From positions 124,001-188,000 of the forward strand of contig CAVQGZ010000007.1 in NCBI GenBank assembly GCA_963712175.1: 64,000 bases of DNA. The letters run 5' to 3'. Position 1 is the first letter of the stretch. Each line of letters begins with the position of its first letter. The stretch comes from CAVQGZ01 sp963712175 (lineage in GTDB: Bacteria; Actinomycetota; Actinomycetes; Jiangellales; Jiangellaceae). This document shows, one piece after another, positions 33,219 through 41,390 of this stretch. The translations under genes and the position numbers were made by a program. Under the pieces are notes generated by a model. The model was not told the DNA's origin and did no database searches. It was given only the letters and a program-made list of their open reading frames with translations.

Positions 33219-35140
33219 GCACGCCAGTCGCCGGTACCGCTGCGAGCACCCGGACGCCAACCCTGGTCGGACTCGTCACCGACCGCGCCGCCGAACACCC
33301 CGACCTCGTCGCGATGCGGGTGAAGCGGCTGGGGATCTGGCAGGACATCACGTGGAGCGACTACGCCGACCACGTCTCGCTGGTCGGTCATGCCCTGCTC
33401 GCCCTGGGCATCGGACCCGCGGACCGCGTCGCGATCCACTCGGAGAACCGCCCGGAGTGGCTGTTCTGCGACCTAGCGACGATCGCCGTGCGTGGCATCA
33501 CTGTCGGGCTCTACCCGACGAACCCCCCAGCCGAGGTGGCGTACCTGCTGCGCGACTCCGGGTCGCGCATCCTCATCGCCGAGGACCAGGAGCAGGTCGA
33601 CAAGGCGCTGGAGGTGGAGTCGGAGTGCCCAGACCTGGAGCACATCGTCTATCTCGAGCCCCGCGGTGTGGCCTCGATGGACCACCCCAAGCTCATGAGC
33701 TGGGCGGACTTCGTCGAGCGGGGCCGAGCCCACCGCGAGACCCACCCACACGCCCTTGCGACCCTCGCCGACCAGGCGAGGCCGGACGACGTGGTGACGC
33801 TGGTCTACACCTCCGGCACGACCGGGCCGCCCAAGGGTGCGATGCTCACCAACGCCAACGTGGAGTTCGCCAGTGGGGTCATCGCTCAGGGTGGCGGCAT
33901 CTACCAGCCGCCGCCGTCCACCGACGACGTGATCCTGTCGTACCTGCCGCTCTGCCACGTCGCCGAGCGCGCGATCACGACATGGACGAACGCGTCAGCC
34001 GGGGTGCTCGTGCACTTCGCCGAGTCGATCGAGACGGTGACCACCAACCTGCGCGAGGTGCAGCCCACGTTGTTCTTCGCGGTGCCACGCATCTGGGAGA
34101 AGCTCAAGGCCGGCATCGAGATCAAGATGATGTCGGCGTCTCGGTTCAAGCGGGCGAACTACGCGTTGTGGATGAAGGTCGGGACCTCCATGGCCCATCG
34201 GCTCGTCGCCAACGGTGGTACCCACACGATCGTGACCCGCCTCATGTACGCACTGGGCTACGTCTTCCTGTTCCGTGCCCTGCGCGAGCGGATCGGCCTG
34301 CGGAGGGTGCGCGCAGCCTCGTCTGCCGCTGCACCGATCGCACCGGAGGTCCTGTTCTTCTTCTTCAGCATCGGCGTGGTCATCAACGAGCTGTACGGCA
34401 TGACGGAGAACTCCGCCGTGGCGACGACGAACCGAGCCGGACGCATCCGGCTGGGCACCGTCGGAGAGGCCCAGCCAGGCACCGAGGTCAAGGTCGACGA
34501 GGCGACCGGCGAGATCCTCACCCGCCACCCCGGGGTCTTCGCCGGCTACTGGAACAAGCCGGACGCAACCGCCGAGACGATCGACTCCGACGGCTGGCTG
34601 CACACCGGAGACGTCGGCGAGTGGGTGCACGGCACCCACCTCAAGATCGTCGACCGCATCAAGGACATCATCATCACCGCTGGGGGCAAGAACATCTCCC
34701 CGTCGGAGATCGAGAACTCTCTCAAGGCGTCGCCCTTCATCCGCGAGGCTGTCGTCGTGGGCGACAAGCGTCCGTACCTGACCGCGCTCATCGGCATCGA
34801 GGAGGACACCGTGGGCAGCTGGGCGCAGGCCCAGCGCGTGCCGTACACCACCTACCGCGACCTGTCGGAGAAGGAGGAGGTGATCCGCCTCGTGCAGGGC
34901 ATCGTCCGGGAGGTCAACGAGCGGTTCGCGAGGGTGGAGAACGTCCGCAAGTTCCGCATGATCCCGAAGGCGTTGGACCACGAGGACGGTGAGCTCACCG
35001 CGACGCAGAAGGTGAAGCGGTCGTCGCTGATGTCGCTGTTCGACACGCTGGTGGACGACATGTACAGCAACACCGACACGCTGCCCGGCGGGGACATGAG
35101 CTCGGTGATCGTGGCCCAGCACGAGTCCGCGGCCGCCTGA
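33215..35140 (+). CDS. Long-chain acyl-CoA synthetase (AMP-forming, FadD15-like)
   Basis: A 641-residue ANL-superfamily ligase. A3 motif YTSGTTGPPKGAMLTN near residue 198, YLPLCHVAERAITTW, A5 ELYGMTENSAVATTN, A7 GWLHTGDVGEW, A8 IVDRIKDIIITAGGKNISPSEIE and the C-terminal TATQKVKRSS with the A10 Lys. It activates a carboxylic acid with ATP and CoA. The gene sits inside the transporter operon (ATGA overlap before, TGATG after), suggesting uptake coupled to CoA activation of a fatty or aromatic acid. Resembles FadD15-type enzymes; substrate not assignable. Confidence 0.9.
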   Translation: MSTPVAGTAASTRTPTLVGLVTDRAAEHPDLVAMRVKRLGIWQDITWSDYADHVSLVGHALLALGIGPADRVAIHSENRPEWLFCDLATIAVRGITVGLYPTNPPAEVAYLLRDSGSRILIAEDQEQVDKALEVESECPDLEHIVYLEPRGVASMDHPKLMSWADFVERGRAHRETHPHALATLADQARPDDVVTLVYTSGTTGPPKGAMLTNANVEFASGVIAQGGGIYQPPPSTDDVILSYLPLCHVAERAITTWTNASAGVLVHFAESIETVTTNLREVQPTLFFAVPRIWEKLKAGIEIKMMSASRFKRANYALWMKVGTSMAHRLVANGGTHTIVTRLMYALGYVFLFRALRERIGLRRVRAASSAAAPIAPEVLFFFFSIGVVINELYGMTENSAVATTNRAGRIRLGTVGEAQPGTEVKVDEATGEILTRHPGVFAGYWNKPDATAETIDSDGWLHTGDVGEWVHGTHLKIVDRIKDIIITAGGKNISPSEIENSLKASPFIREAVVVGDKRPYLTALIGIEEDTVGSWAQAQRVPYTTYRDLSEKEEVIRLVQGIVREVNERFARVENVRKFRMIPKALDHEDGELTATQKVKRSSLMSLFDTLVDDMYSNTDTLPGGDMSSVIVAQHESAAA

Positions 35141-36036
35141 TGGAGACGTTCGTCGCAGCGATCATCAGCGGCCTCGGAACCGGGGCGGTCTACGCGTTGC
35201 TCGGAGTCGGGTTCGTGATCATCTACCGAGCCACCGAGGTCATCAACTTCGCGCAGCCGGCGCTCATGATCCTGGGCGCCTACGCGTCCAGCGCCTTCGT
35301 CAACCAGGTGGGCCTGCCCTTCTGGCTCTCAGTGGTGGCAGCGATCGTGACCCTGGCTGCCGTGGGCATGCTCACCGAGCGGATCGCCCTGCGTCCGATG
35401 GTCGGGCGGCCGTCGTTCTCGGCAGCCACGGTCACGGTCGGTGTCTTCATCGTGCTGCTGATCGTGGCTTTCCGGCTGATCGGGCCCGAGATCATCACGG
35501 CCGGCGACCCGTGGGGGCTGAGCACGGTCGAGGTCTTCGGCGCCACCGTGTTCACGCTCGACCTGGCCAAGGTCGTGATCTCGCTGGTCGCCGTCGGTGC
35601 CGTGGGCCTGTTCCTCGCCCGTTCTCGCGTCGGGCTCGCAATGCGAGCCACCGCCCTCGACCAGGAGACGGCGTTGGCGCAGGGCGTCAAGGTGGGTCAG
35701 ATGTTCGGCCTGTCCTGGGGCATCTCCGCCGGCCTGGCAGCCCTTGCCGGAGTGCTGGTGAGCAGCGGGGCCAGCGGGGTGGACGCCACGATCGCCCTCG
35801 TCGCCCTCAAGGCACTTCCGGTGATCATCCTCGGCGGGCTCGACTCCATCAAGGGCTCGGTCATCGCCGGGCTGATCATCGGCGTCGCCGAGGGGCTGAC
35901 GAAGGCCTACCAGCCCGAGTACGCCCCCTGGCTCGGCGCCAACTTCGACCTCGTCGTCCCCTACCTGATCATGATCGTCGTGCTCATGGTGCGGCCCTAC
36001 GGAATGTTCGGCACCAAGGAGGTCGTGCGGGTATGA
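35140..36036 (+). CDS. Branched-chain-type ABC transporter permease, LivH-like
   Basis: A 298-residue permease with about eight helices. GLGTGAVYALLGVGFVIIYRATEVINFAQPALMILGAY is the hallmark LivH N-terminus; FLARSRVGLAMRATALDQETALAQGVKVGQMFGLSWGISAGLAALAGVLV and ALKALPVIILGGLDSIKGSVIAGLIIGVAEGL contain the EAA coupling segment. Start ATG at 35140 shares a base with the ligase stop, and the gene overlaps livM-like downstream (ATGA). Confidence 0.92.
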   Translation: METFVAAIISGLGTGAVYALLGVGFVIIYRATEVINFAQPALMILGAYASSAFVNQVGLPFWLSVVAAIVTLAAVGMLTERIALRPMVGRPSFSAATVTVGVFIVLLIVAFRLIGPEIITAGDPWGLSTVEVFGATVFTLDLAKVVISLVAVGAVGLFLARSRVGLAMRATALDQETALAQGVKVGQMFGLSWGISAGLAALAGVLVSSGASGVDATIALVALKALPVIILGGLDSIKGSVIAGLIIGVAEGLTKAYQPEYAPWLGANFDLVVPYLIMIVVLMVRPYGMFGTKEVVRV

Positions 36037-37175
36037 GCGACGTCCGCACCTCCGAGCGAACCCGACGAGGCCGTCCGCTCCTGTACACGCGCTACAGCGA
36101 CGAGCTGAAGATCTTCACCACCACGACCAAGCGCACCTGGACCTTCGCGCTCATCGCGGCCACCGCGGCGATCCCCTTCGCCCTGGAGCGCGACATGGTG
36201 AGCCTGCTGAGCACCGTCTTCGTGTTCGCGATCGGCGGCATCGGCCTGAACATCCTCACCGGGTACGCCGGTCAGGTATCACTGGGGCACGCGTTCTTCC
36301 TTGGCCTCGGCGCCTACACGGCGGCCGTGCTCGGCGGCGAGGAGTCGGGCTCGGTCATCGGGCTCGGGCTCGACATGGCCATCTGGCTTCCGATGGCCGG
36401 GATCGTCCCCGCATTGGTCGGCCTGGCAGTGGCTCCCCTGGCGGCCCGCGTCCGCGGCCTCTACCTGGCGATCCTCACGCTCGGCCTCGTGTTCATCGGC
36501 GAGCACATCTTCAAGGAGGCCGACTCCATCACCGGCGGCGCCGGTGTCGGCCGTGCGCCTGCGGAGGCTGTGCTGTTCGGGTTCGACCTGTTCGCCAACC
36601 ACGAGATCCTCGGCTACCGGATGGACCGCTTCACCGTCTTCTACTACGCCTGCTTCGTGATCTTCGTCGTGATGGCGTTCGTCGCGCGCAACCTGACTCG
36701 GTCACGGTTCGGACGCGCGTTCGCAGCCGTGCGCGACCGTGACGTGGCCGCCGAGGTCATGGGTGTGAACCTGCTGCGCACGAAGACGCTGGCCTTCGTC
36801 GTGTCGTCGTTCTACGCCGGAATCGCCGGAGCCCTGCTGTCGATCATCTTCGGACGCATCACGCCGGAGAACTGGAACCTCTTCCTGTCGATCGACTTCC
36901 TCGCGGTGGTGTTCATCGGCGGGTTGGCGACGATCAGCGGGTCCGTCCTGGGTGCTGTCTTCGTGGTCATGCTTCCCAAGCTCGTCCAGGAGCTGTCCGA
37001 CTACCTCCCACTGGCCTCCGACGTCGGCCAGGGTGGCGTCTTCACGATCTTCCAGCTGCAGTCGATCCTGTTCGGGGCTCTGATCGTGGTGTTCCTCGTG
37101 CTCGAGCCGCGAGGGCTCTACGGTCTCTGGGTCAGGGTGCGCAACTACTTCAAGGCCTGGCCGTTCTCGTACTGA
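36033..37175 (+). CDS. Branched-chain-type ABC transporter permease, LivM-like
   Basis: A 380-residue permease: after a ~35-residue cytoplasmic lead, helices with AIGGIGLNILTGYAGQVSLGHAFFLGLGAYTAAVL, then RVRGLYLAILTLGLVFIGEHIF, NLTRSRFGRAFAAVRDRDVAAEVMGVNLLRTKTLAFVVSSFYAGIAGALL and FLAVVFIGGLATISGSVLGAVFVV. These are the LivM signatures. It is the last gene of the transporter operon; a palindrome resembling a DosR box begins 12 bp after its stop. Confidence 0.92.
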   Translation: MSDVRTSERTRRGRPLLYTRYSDELKIFTTTTKRTWTFALIAATAAIPFALERDMVSLLSTVFVFAIGGIGLNILTGYAGQVSLGHAFFLGLGAYTAAVLGGEESGSVIGLGLDMAIWLPMAGIVPALVGLAVAPLAARVRGLYLAILTLGLVFIGEHIFKEADSITGGAGVGRAPAEAVLFGFDLFANHEILGYRMDRFTVFYYACFVIFVVMAFVARNLTRSRFGRAFAAVRDRDVAAEVMGVNLLRTKTLAFVVSSFYAGIAGALLSIIFGRITPENWNLFLSIDFLAVVFIGGLATISGSVLGAVFVVMLPKLVQELSDYLPLASDVGQGGVFTIFQLQSILFGALIVVFLVLEPRGLYGLWVRVRNYFKAWPFSY

Positions 37176-37186
37176 CGAGGCGAAGC

Positions 37187-37202
37187 CGGGACCTTAGTCC
37201 CG
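37187..37202. promoter_or_regulatory. DosR/DevR-box-like palindrome upstream of the V/A-ATPase operon
   Basis: CGGGACCTTAGTCCCG is a perfect palindrome in its six-base arms and matches the core of the DosR consensus (GGGACTWWAGTCCC) at 13 of 14 positions. It lies ~118 bp before the first ATPase gene; CACACT at 37248-37253 could be the -10, which would put the box near -65. It could instead be a small hairpin ending the transporter operon. No DosR gene is in the window. Confidence 0.45.
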
Positions 37203-37319
37203 TGAGGCTGGCCGTCACGCCCTGCCTGCGCTCCGCCGCCGCAGGAGCACACTGGGTCGAAGCGGGCTCACCGGCCCGTGTGGCATCGCGGGGTGCACCG
37301 GGAGCCGGCGGGAGCGAGC

Positions 37320-37799
37320 ATGCCGGCGTCACGCGGGTTTCTTGACCGGTTTCGGGCCAGCGGCACGCCTGGCGCTGCCGCCGGAGCAGGCGTGCCTGCC
37401 GACCGGGTCGCCGAGCGCAACGTCGAGCTCGCCCCGGTCTTCGAACAGCTCAGTGACACCGAGGCCGAAGCGCGACGCATCCGGTCCGAGGCCGCCGACG
37501 CCGCGGCCACGCGCCGCGACAGCGCGGCCGAGGAGAGCCGCCGGCTGGTGAGCACGGCCCGCCGTGACGCCGAGTCTGTGCGGCGTGACGCCGCCAGCCG
37601 GATCGCAGCGCGCGCCGAGCGAGAGACCGCTGCAGCCCTGCAGGCCGCCCAGGCCGATGCCGCAGCGATCCGAGCCCACGTCGAGAGCACCCTGCCGAGC
37701 TACACCGACCGCGTCGTTGCCCTCGTCCTCGATCGGCTCGACCTCCGGGTCGATCAGCCGGGCTCACGCAGCGATCCGCGGCCCGTGTCGAGCCCATGA
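37320..37799 (+). CDS. V/A-type ATPase peripheral-stalk subunit (H/G-like coiled coil)
   Basis: A 159-residue protein with a long Ala/Glu/Arg coiled coil (about residues 35-110: DTEAEARRIRSEAADAAATRRDSAAEESRRLVSTARRDAESVRRDAASRIAARAERETAAALQAAQADAAAIRAHV). As the first gene of a V/A-ATPase operon it is the probable subunit H (G), pairing with subunit E in the peripheral stalk. The identification rests on position and coiled-coil character, since such subunits share little sequence. GGGAG lies before the ATG at 37320; stop overlaps the next gene (ATGA). Confidence 0.7.
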   Translation: MPASRGFLDRFRASGTPGAAAGAGVPADRVAERNVELAPVFEQLSDTEAEARRIRSEAADAAATRRDSAAEESRRLVSTARRDAESVRRDAASRIAARAERETAAALQAAQADAAAIRAHVESTLPSYTDRVVALVLDRLDLRVDQPGSRSDPRPVSSP

Positions 37800-38716
37800 G
37801 CCGGTCCTGGGTGGCAGCCAGCGTGCGCGGCCGCGCGCTGGCCCGTCGACGCGTCGGAGCGGCGGGTGCCCGCCGGCTGGCGAGCGCGCACACCGCCGGC
37901 GAGGCCATTGCCATGCTGGCCGAGACGCCCTACTCCCACGACGTCCGCGCCGGTGACAGCATGGTCGAGGCCCAGCACGGCATCGGCGCAGCTCTGCTGT
38001 GGAACCTGCGCGTGCTCGGTGGGTGGGTGCCGCGTGATGGAGCCCCGGCGCTGCGTGCCCTCGCCGGCGCGTTCGAGGTCGCCAACATCGAGGAGCACCT
38101 GCGCTCGCTGCACGGCGAGGTGCCGGGGCCGACGTTCCGGCTGGGCACGTACGCGACGGCCTGGCCTCGGGTCGTAGTGACGACGTCGGTGCACGACATG
38201 CGCGACGTGCTGTCCACGTCGGCCTGGGGTGACCCGGGTGGCGACGGGACGAGGACGATCCGGCTCTACCTGCGCACGACGTGGGCCGCACGGGTGTCCA
38301 GGGTTCTGCCGATGGCCCACGGGTGGATGGCCTCCGCCCTCGCCCTGCTCGTCACCCGCGAGACCATGGTCGGTCGAGCCCTGCCCGAGTCCGTCATCAC
38401 CGCTGCCGAGCCGTTGCTCGGCAGCACCTGGGCGGACGCCCCGAGGACGTCAGCCGGCATCCCGACGCTGCCTCGAGACATCGCCTGGGTGCTGGCCGAC
38501 GTCGCCGGTCCGCAGGACTTGTGGCGGGCGGAGGCCGCCTGGTGGCGACGGGTCGAGCGCGAGGCGTTCTCGCTCCTTCGCGGGTCGTCCTTCGACGTGG
38601 TACCCCCCGTGGCGGCCCTGGCGGTGCTGGCAGTCGACGCGTGGCGGGTGCGGGCAGCGCTGGAGACCGCCGCCGGTCACCACGACGACCTGGAGCTGTT
38701 CGATGCCGTGGCGTGA
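37796..38716 (+). CDS. V/A-type ATPase subunit C (d-type socket subunit)
   Basis: A 306-residue, mostly helical protein. RGRALARRRVGAAGARRLASAHTAGEAIAMLAETPYSHDV at the start and FEVANIEEHLRSLHG follow the AC39/subunit C pattern, in which the protein caps the c-ring and links it to the central stalk. Similarity is weak, as normal for this subunit; the position between the H-like and I genes supports it. It overlaps its upstream neighbour by ATGA and the next gene by 14 bp. Confidence 0.75.
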   Translation: MSRSWVAASVRGRALARRRVGAAGARRLASAHTAGEAIAMLAETPYSHDVRAGDSMVEAQHGIGAALLWNLRVLGGWVPRDGAPALRALAGAFEVANIEEHLRSLHGEVPGPTFRLGTYATAWPRVVVTTSVHDMRDVLSTSAWGDPGGDGTRTIRLYLRTTWAARVSRVLPMAHGWMASALALLVTRETMVGRALPESVITAAEPLLGSTWADAPRTSAGIPTLPRDIAWVLADVAGPQDLWRAEAAWWRRVEREAFSLLRGSSFDVVPPVAALAVLAVDAWRVRAALETAAGHHDDLELFDAVA

Positions 38717-40133
38717 GACCGTCGAGCCCGTCCGGATGGAGCGGGTGGCCCTGCTGGGTCCCGTCCAGACCTGGCGTCACGTGCTCGTGGCGGTCGCGGA
38801 CACGGGGGCCGTCGAGCTCGACCACGTGGCGGACTCAGCCGACACGGCGCCCAACGAGGCGGAGCGACGCCTGGCGGCGTTGAAGCTGGAGACCCCCCCG
38901 CCGCCAAGCCTGGTCTGGGACGCCCCCGACCTGGACGTCGTCGTCGCCAGCCTTCCCGTCGAGCGTGCCGGGTCCGTGCTGGCGGGAGAGGCCGCGCTTG
39001 CCGAGGTCGGAGCCGACTCGGTCCGCCGCGGATCGGTGGCAGCGCTGACCGGATGGGTGCCTGCCCGCCGACGCGGTGACGTGGCCGAGAGCATCGCCCG
39101 CCACGGAGGGGCACTGATGCCGATGCCCGTCCCCCGCGGGACCGACCCGCCCACCCAGCTGGCCACCCGTGGGCGGCTCGGACGCTCGTTCGAGCCGCTT
39201 GTGCGCACCTACGCCACCGTCCCGTACGCCGACGTCGACCCAACCATCGTGGCCGGGCTCGCGTATGTCCTCATGTTCGGCATCATGTTCGCTGACGCCG
39301 GCCACGGCTTGCTTCTCGCGCTGCTGGGGCTGCTGCTGCGCGCGGGCCGCATGCCCCGGCTGAACCGATTCCGCCACGTGTGGCCGTTCGTCGTCGGCGC
39401 CGGGCTCGCCTCGGTGGTGTTCGGCGTCCTGTTCGGGGAGTTCTTCGGGCCCACGGGCGTGCTCGAACCAGTGTGGCTCGACCCGCTGGAGGACCCGATC
39501 ACGCTGCTGTCGGCAGCGATCGCAGTCGGCGGCGTGCTGCTCGCCGGGTCCTACCTGCTCGGCACCGTGAACCGGTGGCGCGAGAGCGGATGGCGAACCG
39601 CGTTGGTCGCGCAGAGCGGCCTGGCCGGCATCGCGCTCTTCCTCGGGCTGGGGATCATCGCCTGGGGTGTGGCGACGAGCAGCACCCCCCTGGTGATCGG
39701 CGGCGCCGTGGTCGCGCTCACCGGTGTCGTGCTGACCTACGTGGGCCTCCTGGCTGCCGCGGGCGGGGGCGGCGCCGGCGCTGCCCAGGCGACCGTCGAG
39801 CTGTTCGACGCCGTGATCCGGCTCGGCACGAGCCTCGTGTCGTTCGCCCGCCTCGCCGCGTTCGGGCTCGCGCATGCCGCCCTCACCGGCCTGGTGTGGC
39901 AAGGGACGACGGCGCTGGCCGACTCCGGGCCGCTCGGCTGGCTCGCCGGCGCCGTGGTCTTCGTGATCGGAAACGCCGTCATCTTCGCCTTCGAGGCGTT
40001 GGTCGCCGGCATCCAGGCCCTGCGTCTGGAGTACTACGAGCTCTTCTCCCGGGTGTTCGAGTCCGAAGGCCGACCCTTCAGACCGTGGCACATCCCCCTC
40101 GCCCGGGACGACGTACGAACGGAGGTGTCCTGA
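38703..40133 (+). CDS. V/A-type ATPase subunit I (a-type membrane stator)
   Basis: A 476-residue protein: an N-terminal cytoplasmic half (to about residue 165), then a membrane half with FGIMFADAGHGLLLALLGLLLR, VWPFVVGAGLASVVFGVLFGEFFG, further helices, and DAVIRLGTSLVSFARLAAFGLAHAAL, which holds the essential Arg facing the c-ring. FGVLFGEFFG is a hallmark of subunit I. It is shorter than usual (600-700 residues), the reduction being in the soluble half. The ATG at 38703 overlaps the end of subunit C. Confidence 0.9.
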   Translation: MPWRETVEPVRMERVALLGPVQTWRHVLVAVADTGAVELDHVADSADTAPNEAERRLAALKLETPPPPSLVWDAPDLDVVVASLPVERAGSVLAGEAALAEVGADSVRRGSVAALTGWVPARRRGDVAESIARHGGALMPMPVPRGTDPPTQLATRGRLGRSFEPLVRTYATVPYADVDPTIVAGLAYVLMFGIMFADAGHGLLLALLGLLLRAGRMPRLNRFRHVWPFVVGAGLASVVFGVLFGEFFGPTGVLEPVWLDPLEDPITLLSAAIAVGGVLLAGSYLLGTVNRWRESGWRTALVAQSGLAGIALFLGLGIIAWGVATSSTPLVIGGAVVALTGVVLTYVGLLAAAGGGGAGAAQATVELFDAVIRLGTSLVSFARLAAFGLAHAALTGLVWQGTTALADSGPLGWLAGAVVFVIGNAVIFAFEALVAGIQALRLEYYELFSRVFESEGRPFRPWHIPLARDDVRTEVS

Positions 40134-40610
40134 GTGACTGCCTGGCTGATCGCCCTGCCGGTCATCGTGGTGGCCGCGGTGGTGGTGCGTGCCGTCCTGC
40201 GCAAGCAAGGTCGCGGTGCTCTTCGTGCGCTGCTGGCGTTCAACGTCGCCGTCGTCGTCGCGGCCCTGGCGGCGCTCGGCCTGGTGCTCGCCACGTCGAC
40301 CTCCCCAGCCGAGGCGAGCGGCCCGGTCGGGGCGACGACGACCGTCGTCGACACGATCGCGCAGGACTCCGCGACGTCGGCCGAGTCAGGCTGGTCGGCC
40401 CGCTCGGCCGCCCTGCTCGGCGCGTCGATCGCGGTGGCCGGGTGCGGCATCGGCGCTGCCATCGGAGTCGCCTACACCGGCGCCGCCGCTCTGGCCGCCA
40501 TCAGCGAGCGACCCGAGATCTTCGGGCGTGCCATGGTCATCGTCGGGCTGGCCGAGGGCATTGCCATCTACGGGCTCATCGTCGGCATCATCCTCATCGG
40601 GCAGACCTGA
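40134..40610 (+). CDS. V/A-type ATPase subunit K (c-ring proteolipid) with N-terminal extension
   Basis: 158 residues. The C-terminal half (about 92-158) is a single c-type hairpin, SAALLGASIAVAGCGIGAAIGVAYTGAAALAAISERPEIFGRAMVIVGLAEGIAIYGLIVGIILIG, with Glu141 as the ion-binding carboxylate. The N-terminal half has two other hydrophobic segments (AWLIALPVIVVAAVVVRAVL and ALLAFNVAVVVAALAALGLVLATS) and a polar linker; it does not look like a second c hairpin. No Gln or Thr/Ser partners for sodium are obvious, so proton coupling is a guess. GTG 40134 directly follows the subunit I stop. Confidence 0.88.
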   Translation: MTAWLIALPVIVVAAVVVRAVLRKQGRGALRALLAFNVAVVVAALAALGLVLATSTSPAEASGPVGATTTVVDTIAQDSATSAESGWSARSAALLGASIAVAGCGIGAAIGVAYTGAAALAAISERPEIFGRAMVIVGLAEGIAIYGLIVGIILIGQT

Positions 40611-40623
40611 CGGGCGAGACCGA

Positions 40624-40842
40624 ATGGGCTGCGTGATCGCCATCGGCCCGGCCGTCCAGGTGGGCGGCTGGGCGCTGGCCGGTGCCGAGGTGCGTCCGGC
40701 CGAGACGGATGCGCAGGCGCGACAGGTCTGGGCGGACCTGCCCACCGACGTCCGGCTGCTCCTCGTGAGTGCCGACGCGGCACGGGCGGTCGCCGGTCGA
40801 CCGAGGCCCCCACACGCGTTGCTGGCGGTGCTGCCGGAATGA
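40624..40842 (+). CDS. V/A-type ATPase subunit F (central stalk)
   Basis: A 72-residue protein: VIAIGPAVQVGGWALAGAEVRPAETDAQARQVWADLPTDVRLLLVSADAARAV. This matches the N-terminal Rossmann-like half of subunit F (Ile-Gly-x-x-x-x-x-x-G-x-x-Leu-Ala-Gly and LLLVS). It is shorter than the usual ~100 residues and lacks most of the C-terminal helix. The position between K and E supports the call. Its end overlaps the subunit E ATG. Confidence 0.8.
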   Translation: MGCVIAIGPAVQVGGWALAGAEVRPAETDAQARQVWADLPTDVRLLLVSADAARAVAGRPRPPHALLAVLPE

Positions 40843-41390
40843 CCACGACGCCCATGACAGACCCGCCCGCTGTGTCGGCAGCCACCGCCGACCCGCTGGC
40901 ACCGCTGCGCGACGCGCTGCTCGCCCAGGCACGCAGCGATGCCGAGGCGACGCTCGCGCAGGCCGAGGGCGAGGCGCAGGCTCAGCTCACGCAGGCCCGA
41001 GCTGAAGCCGAACAGGTGGTCGCGCAGGCCCGTGCCGAGGGTGAGCACGATGCCGAACAGCTGCGGCTGGAGCAGCGTGCCAGGGCGCGTCGTCGTGCCC
41101 GCTCAACGGTGCTGGCCGAGCAGAGCCGAGGCCTCGAGGCGCTGCGGCACACCGTCCAGTCTCGGCTCACCGAGCTGTGGACGGACCCGGCGACGCACGA
41201 CGCAGTGGTGCGCCGGCTCACCGCAGCGGCTCAGCGCGACCTCGGCGCCGACATCAGCGTGGCCGAGCTCCCCGAAGCCGGGATCGTGGCGATGGCTGGC
41301 AAGGCCCGCGCGACGTACCGCCTCGGCGATCTCGCCGAGCTTGCCATCGACTCGCTGGCTACCGAGCTGGTGGGGCTGTGGACTCCGTGA
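40839..41390 (+). CDS. V/A-type ATPase subunit E (peripheral stalk)
   Basis: A 183-residue protein with a long N-terminal coiled coil (LRDALLAQARSDAEATLAQAEGEAQAQLTQARAEAEQVVAQARAEGEHDAEQLRLEQRARARRRAR) followed by a C-terminal globular domain (LWTDPATHDAVVRRLTAAAQRDLGADISVAELPEAGIVAM...IDSLATELVGLW). This is the subunit E design: the coil pairs with subunit H/G and the head binds the catalytic domain. ATG overlaps subunit F; stop overlaps the subunit A GTG. Confidence 0.88.
   Translation: MTTTPMTDPPAVSAATADPLAPLRDALLAQARSDAEATLAQAEGEAQAQLTQARAEAEQVVAQARAEGEHDAEQLRLEQRARARRRARSTVLAEQSRGLEALRHTVQSRLTELWTDPATHDAVVRRLTAAAQRDLGADISVAELPEAGIVAMAGKARATYRLGDLAELAIDSLATELVGLWTP

Noticed and set aside
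33352..34992. 546-codon second frame inside the acyl-CoA ligase gene
   Set aside because: Arg/His/Gly-rich out-of-frame translation; the ligase frame holds all ANL motifs.
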